Source of the DNA: Achatina immaculata | Taxonomy: Eukaryota; Mollusca; Gastropoda; Stylommatophora; Achatinidae | NCBI GenBank assembly: GCA_009760885.1 | Contig: CM019715.1 | Location: 25,841,472 to 25,905,471 of the forward strand | Reading direction: 5' to 3' | Length of the DNA stretch: 64,000 nt | In this document: positions 21,735 through 32,390 of the stretch, in pieces | How the letters are laid out: every line of letters starts with the position of its first letter | How positions within the stretch are numbered: the first letter of the stretch is position 1 | Notes under the pieces: model-generated | Seen by the model: the letters and a program-made list of their open reading frames with translations, nothing else | Database searches by the model: none | What the model was told of the DNA's origin: nothing | Program-made: the position numbers and the translations under genes

Positions 21735-22440
21735 GCGGTTTTCAAACCACGGTCTCAGAAGGGCTAATTAACTCAACTGGCCAATGAATCTATGGTAAGA
21801 TTTTGTTCTGATGAATCTTTCGGCATTTGATAACTGGATAGAAAAGATTTACGATCTCTGAGGCCATCCAAGATAAAACGAGTGGAAGAGATTAAATCCT
21901 GGAACAAATAAAAGATAAACCCGTATGACATAAAAGAAGAGAGAACGTTGCGGGGTTACCAGAAACGCGTGTCCCCGGCGCAGTATGTATCGTGGATTTA
22001 TTGCACAGCCGTTATGTTGTCTTATCGTGATTGTAGCACTTTGGACAAAGTTCTCAAATGCGCATCTTCATGAAACGTCATTACTATTTGCATAAACGTT
22101 AAGCCATACGTGAAATGCGATACTGGTTTCTCTTAGTGGACTTGTGTTTTCTCTGTGAATTCTAACAGCCGATATTTCGATGAAGATCTTTCAGTTCTCT
22201 TTCCAGGTTTTCATATTTTTTTTTTGTTTGGACCCGTAAAAACATTCATATTTCGAGCCTTACTCCCTCTCCCCACCATCTTCTCATCCCCAGCCTCACC
22301 CCCCATAGCTTGTCAACCATTGTTATATAACTAAAAAGCGTTCTCTCATATCCAGTATTTTCTACAAAAGGTTATCGGATCTTGATTTGCTACCCCAACC
22401 TTCCAATTAGCCCTTCGCAGACCACGGTTTGAAAACCACT
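21735..22440. mobile_element. hAT-like non-autonomous element, ~0.7 kb
   Basis: The left end GCGGTTTTCAAACCACGG and the reverse-complemented right end GTGGTTTTCAAACCGTGG are near-identical. Similarity continues into a GAAGGGCTAATT segment, about 35 bp in all. Ends of the type (CA)GNGGTTNTCAAAC with GGTC are characteristic of hAT-superfamily MITEs. The interior has no transposase. An exact 8-bp TSD could not be fixed. Confidence 0.6.
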
Positions 22441-22812
22441 TCTCTAGCTTATTCATTCATTCAACGTCCATAGGAGCAAAAATGAAGGTGCTTCTGCATT
22501 ATTTACGGCACAAGGCGGTTTTATCCGTCTTTATTTTCCTGATCAGTTTGTCCACGCTCTTGGACTTACAATCCAGCATAACGAAGGCAACCCAGAACCA
22601 CATATGCTGCAGGCAGTCAACCAAAACTATCGTCATGCTATTCTTCTGACAGGGACCTGAGCATCAAGCCCAAAGCACTCCAGGCAGGGGTGACTGCAGG
22701 GTACTTCCTGCCCAAGGCACAGTTCAGTCCCGGGGTGTCAGTCCCTACCTGCGGGCACCATACCCACCCCTCGGGCAGGAAGCATTCCCCTACTTACATA
22801 TTTAAAACTCGT
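22441..22812. other. unassigned sequence with a CTTCCTGCCC hairpin
   Basis: CTTCCTGCCC (near 22703) and its complement GGGCAGGAAG (near 22774) could pair around ~65 bases. No gene is recognised. Confidence 0.3.
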
Positions 22813-22824
22813 GGGTACAAAATA

Positions 22825-23368
22825 CAACGAGGGAAATTAAAAGGGGGACATCTATTGCTCTTCAGAAAGTAAAACAAATAAAGAAGCTGTGGAGAGGAGC
22901 AGACAGAACCACAAAAATAAGCTTTTTTAAGAGCATGCATCTTTCCCATCACAGCATATGCCTGTGAGACCTGGACACTTAATAAAACAGCTGAGAAACA
23001 CATAAATGTCTTTGAATGTAAATGCTACAGAAGAGTTCTTCAAATATCGTGGACACAAAAAGAGAACAAATATATCTATACTACAAGAACTTAATATTGA
23101 AGAAGGCTGGCTAGAAACAGAGAAAACTTAAATATTTTGGACACATTAAACGTCATGATAATCTAGAGAAGACCGTCTTGGATGGGTAAATAATGGGGAA
23201 AAGAGAGAGAGGAAGACCAAGGCAAAGATGGCTGCAAGACATCGCTGATTATCTGGAAATGGACGCATCAGCAGCAGAGCCATCTTGTTTACAGCTGAGA
23301 GGCCTACAGTAAAGCTAGCTGTTAGGGAGGCAAAGTTCCGCAAGGGACATGCAAATGACTGACTGACT
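22825..23368 (+). mobile_element. LINE-A, 5'-truncated, with 12-bp TSDs
   Basis: Broken frames encode RACIFPITAYACETWTLNKT, KAEKHINVFECKCYRRVLQISW-like and the AVREAKFRKGHAND end, followed by (TGAC)n. GGGTACAAAATA stands directly before (22813-22824) and after (23369-23380), a perfect TSD. Frameshifts and stops make it inactive. Confidence 0.88.
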
Positions 23369-23380
23369 GGGTACAAAATA

Positions 23381-23740
23381 AAGTTAAAACCCTTTGGCCA
23401 GCAGTTCATGTAACAGGGCAGCCATGGCTGTTAAAACTCTCAGAGTGACCCTTAAGAGTATCCTGAAGATTACGCATTCTAAGAACTGCAGAATTTCTAG
23501 AGAACTCACATGAACATAAATCAAATTCATCAGGCATTTGGTTCCACTAAATTATTATTATTTCCATTGATGCTAGTAAAGGGGGCAGAGTGGGTTGAGG
23601 GGAGAGGGGTGCTGTGAAGTCAAGTTTGAAGATAGGACCGAGTGAAGTTCAGAATCCTACTGTGATGGCCTGGTTTGATCCTGTCCGATAGATCACGTGA
23701 GGTTCTCCCTTTCCTCCTTTTCGTCTATTCTTTGTTAATA
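23381..23740. other. unassigned sequence
   Basis: No supported feature beyond short purine-rich stretches. Confidence 0.3.
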
Positions 23741-23742
23741 AA

Positions 23743-23895
23743 CAGCAGGTGCCTACTAGTCTATTGACTTTACAGTCGCTGAAGGTTTAGCGAGCAGCTG
23801 CCTTCTAGTCTGTTGACTTTACAGTCGCTGAAGGTTTAGCGAGCAGCTGCCTTCTAGTCTGTTGACTTTACAGTCGCTGAAGGTTTAGCGAGCAG
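23743..23895. repeat. 49-bp tandem repeat, three copies
   Basis: ACAGTCGCTGAAGGTTTAGC recurs at 23772, 23821 and 23870, an exact 49-bp period. It leads directly into the 27-bp array. Confidence 0.93.
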
Positions 23896-23924
23896 GCGGC
23901 TTCTGAGTGTTCTCATGTTTGGAA

Positions 23925-25812
23925 TGGTAATTTTTACTTCTTGGAACAGAAATTGAATATTCACTTCTTAGAACAGATATTGAGTGTTTACTTCTTAGAA
24001 CAGAAACTGAATTTTTACTTCTTAGAACAGATATTGAATGTTTACTAATTAAAACAGATATTGAATCTTTGCTTCGTATAACAGATATTGAATGTTTACT
24101 TCTTAGAACAGATATTGAATGTTTACTTCTTAGAACAGATATTGAATCTTTGCTTCTTAGAACAGATATTGAATGTTTACTTCTTAGAACAGATATTGAA
24201 TGTTTACTTCTTAGAACATATATTGAATGTTTACTTCTTAGAACATATATTGAATGTTTACTTCTTAGAACAGATATTGAATGTTTACTTCTTAGAACAG
24301 ATATTGAATGTTTACTTCTTAGAACAGATATTGAATGTTTACTTCTTAGAACAGATATTGAATGTTTACTTCTTAGAACAGATATTGAATCTTTACTTCT
24401 TAGAACAGATATTGAATGTTTACTTCTTAGAACATATATTGAATGTTTACTTCTTAGAACAGATATTGAATGTTTACTTCTTAGAACAGATATTGAATCT
24501 TTGCTTCTTAGAACAGATATTGAATGTTTACTTCTTAGAACAGATATTGAATGTTTACTTCTTAGAACATATATTGAATGTTTACTTCTTAGAACAGATA
24601 TTGAATGTTTACTTCTTAGAACAGATATTGAATGTTTACTTCTTAGAACAGATATTGAATGTTTACTTCTTAGAACAGATATTGAATCTTTGCTTCTTAG
24701 AACAGATATTGAATGTTTACTTCTTAGAACAGATATTGAATCTTTGCTTCTTAGAACATATATTGAATGTTTACTTCTTAGAACATATATTGAATGTTTA
24801 CTTCTTAGAACAGATATTGAATGTTTACTTCTTAGAACAGATATTGAATCTTTGCTTCTTAGAACATATATTGAATGTTTACTTCTTAGAACAGATATTG
24901 AATGTTTACTTCTTAGAACATATATGAATGTTTACTTCTTAGAACAGATATTGAATGTTTACTTCTTAGAACAGATATTGAATGTTTACTTCTTAGAACA
25001 GATATTGAATGTTTACTTCTTAGAACAGATATTGAATGTTTACTTCTTAGAAAAGATATTGAATCTTTACTTCTTAGAACAGATATTGAATGTTTACTTC
25101 TTAGAACATATATTGAATGTTTACTTCTTAGAACAGATATTGAATGTTTACTTCTTAGAACAGATATTGAATCTTTGCTTCTTAGAACAGATATTGAATG
25201 TTTACTTCTTAGAACAGATATTGAATGTTTACTTCTTAGAACAGATATTGAATGTTTACTTCTTAGAAAAGATATTGAATGTTTACTTCTTAGAACAGAT
25301 ATTGAATGTTTACTTCTTAGAACAGATATTGAATGTTTACTTCTTAGAACAGATATTGAATCTTTGCTTCTTAGAACAGATATTGAATGTTTACTTCTTA
25401 GAACAGATATTGAATCTTTGCTTCTTAGAACATATATTGAATGTTTACTTCTTAGAACATATATTGAATGTTTACTTCTTAGAACAGATATTGAATGTTT
25501 ACTTCTTAGAACAGATATTGAATCTTTGCTTCTTAGAACATATATTGAATGTTTACTTCTTAGAACAGATATTGAATGTTTACTTCTTAGAACATATATT
25601 GAATGTTTACTTCTTAGAACAGATATTGAATGTTTAGTTCTTAGAACATATATTGAATGTTTAGTTCTTAGAACAGATATTGAATCTTTGCTTCTTAGAA
25701 CAGATATTGAATGTTTACTTCTTAGAACAGATATTGAATGTTTACTTCTTAGAACATATATTGAATGTTTAGTTCTTAGAACAGATATTGAATCTTTGCT
25801 TCTTAGAAAAGA
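23925..25812. repeat. 27-bp minisatellite with higher-order structure, ~1.9 kb
   Basis: About 70 units with the core AGATATTGAATGTTTACTTC and TTAGAAC. Variant units (GAATCTTTGC, ACATATATTG, AAAAGAT, TTTAGTTC) recur in the same order about 674 bp apart (25 units less one deleted base near 24924). The period is divisible by 3, which keeps frames of 279-522 codons open on both strands. These are not genes. Confidence 0.95.
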
Positions 25813-25820
25813 TATTGCTG

Positions 25821-25923
25821 CTGCTCGCAGCTTTTCGTAGTTTTCCTCGGACAGAGTCATTTCCCTTACCGCTTGTCCCAAATACGCAACTGAATGCCTC
25901 TCCAACTCATTAACCTTCTCACC
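25821..25923 (-). other. exon-like open segment (unconfirmed)
   Basis: The minus strand reads GEKVNELERHSVAYLGQAVR then EMTLSEENYEKLRAAA, a well-mixed amphipathic helix-like composition unlike the repeats. A possible acceptor (TTTGTTCCCTTCATGAG) lies just upstream. Downstream, the frame runs straight into the 27-bp array with no donor. I do not recognise a family. It could be a decayed exon, an element ORF piece, or chance. Confidence 0.2.
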
Positions 25924-26065
25924 TCATGAAGGGAACAAACCACACTTTACATTACCTCGATACTCATATTAATGAGGTTGGAAACAACCAGATTTACGCA
26001 CGTTAATATTCATGGGGAAATTTTGGATAGTTTGTCTAGAAAAATAGAACACAAACCACATTAGA

Positions 26066-26345
26066 GTCAGTCAGTTGATTACATCTCCCTTGCGGAACTT
26101 TACTTCCTTCCCTAACACCTCTCCTGCAGGCTCCTCGGTTGTAAGCAAGATGCCCTGCTGCTGATGCATCCATTTGCAGATTATCAACGATGTCTTGCAG
26201 CCATCTTCGCCTTGGTCTTTCTCTTTTTTCATTTTCTCATTATGTACCAATTCAAGACGGTCTTATCTAGATTATCATGACGGTTAATGTGTCCAAAATA
26301 TTTAAGTTTTCTTTGTTTAAACATCTTTACTAGCCAGTCGGAAAA
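26066..26345 (-). mobile_element. LINE-A 3' end
   Basis: Minus-strand LINE-A from the KRLNKQRKLKYFGHINRHD-like region to a broken GHAN-type end with a TGAC-type tail. A broken RGRPRRRWLQDIVDNLQMD segment is visible. No TSD found. Confidence 0.75.
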
Positions 26346-26429
26346 AAGAGTACCTGACACTTGTAAATCATGTAAGTCATCGAGGAAAACAAAAACTGTA
26401 GAATATCTTCCAGCAGAAGCTGGCCACTC

Positions 26430-26605
26430 AGTAGCTTAGTGGTTTGTGCGCTTGCCTTTACACGGGAAAGTCAATAGTTCTAGCTTCGACTGATGGAGCT
26501 CTAGCTATTAAGTTGTAGAAATAGATATGTGGCTCCCATCTCAGAGGGGGAAAATAAAGGCAGCCTTCACCGATGCTGACCACATCACCCTCTAAAGCAA
26601 CAACA
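26430..26605 (+). mobile_element. SINE-I (tRNA-derived)
   Basis: The head has an A-box-like TAGCTTAGTGGTTTGTGCGC and a degenerate B-box (GTTCTAGCTTCG). The body ends TGTAGAAATAGATATGTGGC, GGCAGCC and ACCACATCACCCTCTAA. It matches the SINE-I copies at 33.5, 57.4 and 58.4 kb. Confidence 0.65.
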
Positions 26606-26637
26606 AATCACAAAAAATATCCCCTAACCAATGTAAC

Positions 26638-26672
26638 CCCCCCCCACACACACACACATACACACACACACA
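26638..26672. repeat. (CA)n microsatellite
   Basis: C-run followed by about 14 CA units. Confidence 0.85.
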
Positions 26673-26959
26673 ACGGTTTTGCAGTTCGTGCGCAAAATTT
26701 TGAGTCTGTGTGCAAAATGTATTCTCAAAAGAAAAAAAACAATATGTGTTCACAAATGTCTTTCGTAACATCACATTACTGAAAGTATATTTTGATCTTC
26801 TCATTCAGAAAAAAAACAACCCACTAAAATCCGAAGAAATTAAGGAAAAAAAAAACAAACTCATGCAACGCTATCATAATTTCACCGGGGGCTCTTACAG
26901 CACATGGGGAAAGCGAAAAATAGAAGTAACAACTGTTTTATTTCTTTATTTTTGAGCGG

Positions 26960-27280
26960 AATTATACCATTCTCGAAGGAGCATGTTTTTATTTTATTTA
27001 TTAATGCTCGGCTGCGCTGCCGCAGAACTTAGAGTGAACATTGGCGCTAACATCATATACACCCCCCCCCCCTTCCACGGGCGTGTATACTGCGCAACAG
27101 GCCTGCGCTAACTGCAGAGCGAGCTATACCACAGAATAAACTACGCAAGACTGTTGGCGTATTAAACAAGCTCATGAAATATTGACCTGAAAATCACTGC
27201 ACCGTAATAAATAAAGACTTTTATCTGGGTTGCGAACGCAAGGAGAAAAATAAGAAATGATCTGTGACCAAAGAGATTGA
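26960..27280. other. unassigned sequence
   Basis: Contains a C-run near 27061. No gene or repeat family recognised. Confidence 0.3.
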
Positions 27281-27284
27281 TTAT

Positions 27285-27285
27285 T

Positions 27286-27328
<43 letters not shown>
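27285..27328. repeat. (GA)n microsatellite
   Basis: About 22 GA units. Confidence 0.9.
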
Positions 27329-27329
<1 letters not shown>

Positions 27330-27333
<4 letters not shown>

Positions 27334-27712
27334 GTACAGAAACCGTAATTAACTGATTTTTTTTTGGGAGGAGGGGAGTGTCTTAATATTCTAGCTTAAA
27401 AACTGATATGAAAAGCTTTATAACAGACTTTCCTTCTTAAAGTTGAGATCAATTTAGGGTTATTGCTGGAAAGTTTTAGACAAGTTCTTGGAAAACTTTT
27501 GTTACACATGTAAGCCCCGTGATTAACCCTTTACTGTCCGTTCTTTAAAGTACAAGGATCTGTGGTGGCGGTGATGGCTATATTATTCACTGGTTCATTT
27601 GCCAGTTTTGTTTTATTTGACTACTATTTTTTTTTCCCTGAACGCTCTTCGTTCGCTATCTAAAATGTATTAACGATAGTATCGTAAGTAAAGCAGAACA
27701 ATTTTTTTTCTA
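27330..27712. other. unassigned AT-rich sequence
   Basis: Nothing recognisable. Confidence 0.3.
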
Positions 27713-27713
27713 T

Positions 27714-27715
<2 letters not shown>

Positions 27716-27776
<61 letters not shown>

Positions 27777-27797
27777 TTCTTCTTCTTCCTCTTCTCT

Positions 27798-27830
<33 letters not shown>

Positions 27831-27872
27831 TTCTTCTTCCTCTTCTCCTTCATCATCATCATCATCATCATC
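27716..27872. repeat. (CAT)n/(CTT)n compound microsatellite
   Basis: Three CAT runs separated by two TCTTCTTCTTCCTCTTCTC interruptions. The array abuts a repeat G copy. Confidence 0.92.
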
Positions 27873-27885
27873 TTTCTCATTGGAT

Positions 27886-28092
27886 ATGTGAACTTATTGT
27901 TCTTTGCCGTCAAAGACGTGAAGAAACTGGATTGGGAGTGGGTTACAGCGGCTACTTTTTCTTCTGTCCTCGAGCGGAGCTGGAAAAAAAAGCAGGGGTG
28001 GGGGGGTGTGAAATACTTCTTTAGAGACTCCACCACCAATGGCATTATGGCGATCCCCGTCTCGTTAACCAGGCTATGCTAGTTACTGGGTG
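27886..28092 (+). mobile_element. repeat G
   Basis: Shares TTGTTCTTTGC, GAAGAAACTGGATTGG-type, GGCTATTTTT-type, AGACTCCACCACCAATGG and GGCGATCCC landmarks with 55750-55945, 28095-28285 and 62365-62640. It has no ORF. Several copies start beside CTT/CAT microsatellites. It is probably a SINE or other short non-autonomous element of unknown class. Confidence 0.6.
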
Positions 28093-28094
28093 GT

Positions 28095-28290
28095 ACCAAC
28101 GGGGAGACTGGACAAGGTCCAGTTATGGTGATCGTCATAATCTCCACTGCCCACCCCGTTCTGTTCAGCTCAGCTCCGTGACTGAACTAACAGCGGCCGT
28201 AATCCACTCCCAGTCCGACACCATGTAGCAACCTCAGCTTCTTCACCGCATCGGCTGCACAGAGCATCAAACTTGGCAGTTCCAGGGAGA
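28095..28290 (-). mobile_element. repeat G, inverted neighbour
   Basis: The minus strand reads GCAGCCGATGCGGTGAAGAA then GACTGGGAGTGGATTACGG, matching the G head. It faces the plus-strand copy at 27886, so the two form a tail-to-tail inverted pair. Confidence 0.55.
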
Positions 28291-28378
28291 TAATAGAAGA
28301 AGATGAAAAAGAAGAAGAAGAAAAAGAATAAGAGGAAGAAGAAGGAAGAAGAAGAAGAAGGAAGAAGAAGAAGGCGAA
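28290..28378. repeat. (AAG)n microsatellite
   Basis: Imperfect GAA repeats at the head of the inverted repeat G. Confidence 0.9.
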
Positions 28379-28591
28379 AGAGAAGTGCAATCACGAGAAT
28401 GAAAAAAGTGTTCCTTTTCATGGTTCATTTTTGTTTCCCTCTGTAGCTGCACCCAAGCTCAGCTTGTTCATTGTTAAATTTCCAGAAATCTTTGGAGGAA
28501 CAATTATGTCAAGGTCAAGGTGACTGAGACTTTGCTGTCTGGGCAAAATAGCTGTCTTCACCGTGTCAAACATAATTGAACCATACAAGTG

Positions 28592-28598
28592 AGAGAGG

Positions 28599-28634
<36 letters not shown>

Positions 28635-28636
28635 GA
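28592..28636. repeat. (GA)n microsatellite
   Basis: About 20 GA units with one GC interruption. Confidence 0.9.
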
Positions 28637-28844
28637 TGCTTTTAATGCTGTTAGATAGAGAGGAATGCTCCTTCTTTTAGATGAAGATGACGAAGTGGCT
28701 TTTTGTTCATTCCAGAGATTGTACACGAGAAAAAACGCACGAAGGTCTTCCTGCAGACTGCAACTCCAAGCTTACTACAAGGCTTCACTTTCTAGAGATT
28801 CACGTCAGTCCTTATCTAGTCTCTGATCTGAGAAGCCACATACT

Positions 28845-29150
28845 CCGGAATATTTTGACAGAGCCTCTGGAACATGGAGTCACGGACTCCAGAGTGTGAT
28901 GTCACAGACTCCGGATTATGATGTCACAGATTCTGCAACTATAGAATCACAGACTCTGAACTATGGAGTCACAGACACTGGACTATGTTTTCACAGACTC
29001 TGGAATATGATGTCATAGACTCTGAACTATGAAAACCCAGGCTCCGGACTTTGGAGTCACAGACTCTGGACTATGGAGTCGAGTCCTCCGAGCTTTGGCG
29101 TCATGAGACTCATGACTATAGAGCCACAGACTCCAAACTATAAAGTCACA
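28845..29150. repeat. 22-bp minisatellite
   Basis: About 13 diverged units of the type CACAGACTCTGGACTATGGA GT. Nothing coding. Confidence 0.88.
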
Positions 29151-29253
29151 GACAGTTGACACGGAGAAGCGGGTTACATGACTTGGCTGGTAGTACTTCC
29201 CTCATCTCCAACGTAGGCTTTTTCTCTCTCTCGTATTAATCATGAGACTAATA

Positions 29254-29263
29254 TCTTGACAAT
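29254..29263 (+). repeat. TSD of LINE-A (left)
   Basis: TCTTGACAAT, repeated exactly at 29417-29426. Confidence 0.75.
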
Positions 29264-29416
29264 ATTCATTCATTCATTCATTCATTCATTTGCATGTCCC
29301 TTGCGGAACTTTGCCTCCCAAACAGCACTCCTGTAGCCCTCTCGGTTGTGAGCAAGATGGCCTGCTGCTGTTGCATCCATTTCCAGATCGTCAACGATGT
29401 CTTGCAGCCATCTTCG
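29264..29416 (-). mobile_element. LINE-A 3' end with 10-bp TSDs
   Basis: A 153-bp minus-strand LINE-A end encoding QDIVDDLEMDATAAGHLAHN and KFRKGHANE, with a (TGAA)n tail (ATTC on plus). TCTTGACAAT flanks both sides. Confidence 0.88.
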
Positions 29417-29429
29417 TCTTGACAATGTA

Positions 29430-30230
29430 GGTAGGGATATTTCCGAGTTTCGATCACGGGATCTATAAAAGCCATGGCCGCCTACTTTGCTTCTTCGTGA
29501 AGAGAGTACATATTTCGTAAAAGATGTCAAACCTACTTTCAAACGAACCACTCCAAAAGCGAGCATTCTGTTCTAAATATCAATACTTTTATATGCATTT
29601 TACCAGTACTTTGGAGATTAATATACAAGAAATATATAAAATGGCAAGATGTACAGAAGTACTTTTTTTTTCTTGTCTAATCCTATATCACTAAGAGTTT
29701 GGGGGTTTTTCTTTATTTATAGATACTTTTCATTCACTACACCACTTACTTCCGTTCTGTTTATGACTTACCAAATTGCCAAATATAGTGTAGTTTGAAT
29801 GTCTGAGGTTTTCAAATCCTTTTTTTACCAAAGTCAGCGGTGGGGCAGAGTAGATATAGCCCATATTTTTACTTATAAATGAGTTACTGAATTTACTTTG
29901 TACATGTTAAAAATAGCATTGCGAATGCTGAAAATGTTTCGTTAACTCTTTCACTGCCAAGGTTGGTAGATCTTGCAAACATGTGGCACTCAAAGCTCAG
30001 AGCATTATTTCTGTAAAGTCTAAATAAGATGAGAAGTTACACGTGTCTAATCGAATCCATATTTTAAAATTACAGAGTAAGTTACTTTCAGGTTTTTTTT
30101 TCCTTCTGCCAAAATTCTCATCAAAAGTTGTGCTGACAGAGTTTTGATTGGCTGAAAAGTTAAGTCACCAAAAGTTAAGTCGGAATTGTTTAACATATTG
30201 TTTTCACTGGACACGGATTTAAAAAAAAGA
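29430..30230. other. unassigned AT-rich sequence
   Basis: No recognised gene or repeat. Small open frames lack family signatures. Confidence 0.3.
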
Positions 30231-30234
30231 TCTT

Positions 30235-30545
30235 TCCTAGGCATTACTTTTCTTTCCTGGCACTACTTTCCTTTCTTAGGCACTACTTTCCTTTCTTAGG
30301 CATTGGTTTCCTACGCACTACTTTTCTAGACACCATTTTCCTTTTCTAGGCACTACTGTCCATTCCTAGGCACTACTTTCCTTTCTTAAGCACTGCCTTA
30401 ATACGCACTACTTTCCTAGGCACTACTTTCCTTTCTTAGGCACTGCTTTAATACGCATTACTTTCCTAGGCACTACTTACCTTTCCTATACACTATTTTA
30501 TTTTCCTAGGCACTGCTTTCATAGACATTATTCTCCTAAGCACTA
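30235..30545. repeat. ~20-bp minisatellite
   Basis: Diverged units of AGGCACTACTTTCCTTTCTT with shorter CTACGCACTACTTTCCT variants. Confidence 0.88.
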
Positions 30546-30744
30546 ACTATCACAGTTACACCTCTTCGGCTTGCATTTCATAATCGATATAAGTTACTTT
30601 TCACTCATTTCTCGTTAGCTTTGAAATCTAACAATCGCAGCGTTACAGGGGTCCAAGCTTTGAGAACCGCTGGAATACGTTATCCTAAGTGGTTTTTTTT
30701 CTTGTTTTGTTTTCGTATCTTTCTGGAACTGAGAACTGGTGTTA

Positions 30745-30835
30745 ATTGCAGTCGAGGAGGTGAAGATGTCGGGGCGTAGCATCGTGTCGACTTGGGAGGG
30801 GGGGGGGGGTCTTGGCGGCTGTTTTTTTTTTTTGT
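30745..30835 (+). mobile_element. repeat G fragment
   Basis: GCAGTCGAGGAGGTGAAGAT followed by GGGCGTAGCATCGTGTC and GGCGGCTGTTTTT matches the G head. An internal G-run has expanded. Confidence 0.5.
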
Positions 30836-30844
30836 TCCTTCAAT

Positions 30845-31110
30845 CAATCAATCATTTCCATGTCCCTTGCGGAACTTTGCCTCCCTAACACCTTTCCTGT
30901 AGGCCTTTCGGTTGTAAGCAAGATGCCCTACTGCTGATGCATCCATTTGCAGATTATCAACGATGTCTTGCAGCCATTTTCGCCTTGGTCTTCCTCTCTT
31001 CCTTTTTCCCATTATGTACTATTCCAAGACGGTCTTCTTTAAATTCTCATGACGTTTAATGTGTCCAAAATGTTTACGTTTTCTCTGTTTAATCCTCTTT
31101 ACTAGCCAAC
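30845..31110 (-). mobile_element. LINE-A, 3' part, split by LINE-B
   Basis: A minus-strand LINE-A end with a (TGAT)n tail, running up to the ACTAGCCAAC target site. Its continuation is at 31749-31785, beyond the inserted LINE-B. The stretch KIKQRKRKHFGHIKRHENL-like precedes the GRPRRKWLQDIVDNLQMD motif. Confidence 0.88.
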
Positions 31111-31748
31111 AGTATTAAATGCAGTATTAAATTAAACGGAACTGTTCTAAAGCAGGTGCAGAAATTCAAATACCTTGGAGCAGTAATAACTTCAGATGGG
31201 AAATGCAGAACAGAAATTAGGAACAGAATAGGCCAAGCAAAGACTGCATTTCAGAGAATGAGAAACATATTATCCAACACATCCTTATCAATGAATGTTA
31301 GAAAACGAGTCCTAAAATGCTATATTGAACCTATCTTGTTATATGGAAGTGAATCATGGACAATAGGCAAGTCTGCACAAAAATCATTGGAAGCAGCAGA
31401 AATGTGGTTTATTAGAAGAATGTTGCGAATCCTCTGGACAGCAAATATAACTAATGAAGAATGTAGGAGAAGAGCTGGAGAGACAAAAAACCTTGTCAAA
31501 AAGATAAGAGAGAGACAATGTACTTTCATAGGACATGCAATGAGAAGAGGGGGCATTGAAAATATTATAACAACAGGAAAAATAGAAGGAAGAAGATCAA
31601 GAGGAAGACCAAGAGAAATGATACTGGACAGTCTGACGGGATGGTGTGAGAGGAGATCACCAACTGAGCTGATGGCCTGCATGAAGGATCGCGTACTCTG
31701 GAGAAGCATAATAGCCAACGCCAGTCGGCACGGCACATGATGATGATG
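31111..31748 (+). mobile_element. LINE-B, open frame, nested in LINE-A
   Basis: The frame is open from the first base to the stop at 31738-31740: about 209 codons of LINE ORF2 C-terminus. Segments in order are KFKYLGAVITSDGKC, CYIEPILLYGSESWTI, AAEMWFIRRMLRI, CTFIGHAMRRGG, GRRSRGRPREM and ASRHGT-stop. The RT catalytic core is missing through 5' truncation, so it is not autonomous. The stop is the first unit of the (TGA)n tail. The 10-bp TSD ACTAGCCAAC lies at 31101-31110 and 31749-31758. The lack of stops suggests the youngest LINE-B here. Confidence 0.92.
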
Positions 31749-31785
31749 ACTAGCCAACCTTATTCAATATTAAGTTATTATGTCC
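31749..31785 (-). mobile_element. LINE-A continuation beyond nested LINE-B
   Basis: ACTAGCCAACCTTATTCAAT then ATTAAGTTATTATG corresponds to the LINE-A interior (reverse strand of the ELNIEESWLV region seen at 63.4 kb). Confidence 0.7.
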
Positions 31786-31789
31786 CTTA

Positions 31790-32340
31790 CTGGAACATAA
31801 AATCAGGGGCTATGCAATGCTTCGTTAACCGACTCAACGGCCAGGGGAACTAACTCCCCCATTAGCAGAGCAATATATAACAGCATCAGGAAAACCGACA
31901 TTAATTAGAATGCCACTCACTTGTGCCCTTGAACTTGTCCTACTCACTTGTATACACATAGAAAAATCCGTAGCAGTTTCCGGAAATAAACGTAGATGAG
32001 GATGTAGACTTACACAAAATATAGAAATATTTCATATGAAAGGAAAAAAAAGAAATGAAAGAAAAAATAGAATTAACGCATTAAAATGGATTATAAACGA
32101 TCGATATTTTGGAACATGTCTTCATCATAGCCAAGTAAAATTTAAACCATTCATTTGTCACGAGTTTGAACTTCTGTAAAGATTAAACCGAAAATTATTA
32201 GCATATGATGAATTTCTTGTAAAAGTTGAATCTCCTGAAAGATAAACAACATTTTTTGTTATCATCAGTTCTGAGTCACAGAAGAAAATAGTCGGTCGAA
32301 ATACTGATATTTAAAGTGTGATATCACTTAAAGCTTTAAT
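31790..32340. other. unassigned AT-rich sequence
   Basis: No recognisable feature. Confidence 0.3.
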
Positions 32341-32341
32341 A

Positions 32342-32344
<3 letters not shown>

Positions 32345-32390
<46 letters not shown>

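Noticed and set aside
24069..25637. 522-codon plus-strand frame of TDIECLLLR repeats
   Set aside because: Generated by the 27-bp minisatellite. Equally long frames exist on the other strand, and a single-base deletion shifts the frame with no effect on the repeat pattern.
28425..28590. ~50-codon minus-strand segment (FDTVKTAILPRQQSLSHLDL onward) that looks exon-like
   Set aside because: It follows a CT tract but has no AG acceptor at a usable place, and no GT donor at its end. No family is recognised.
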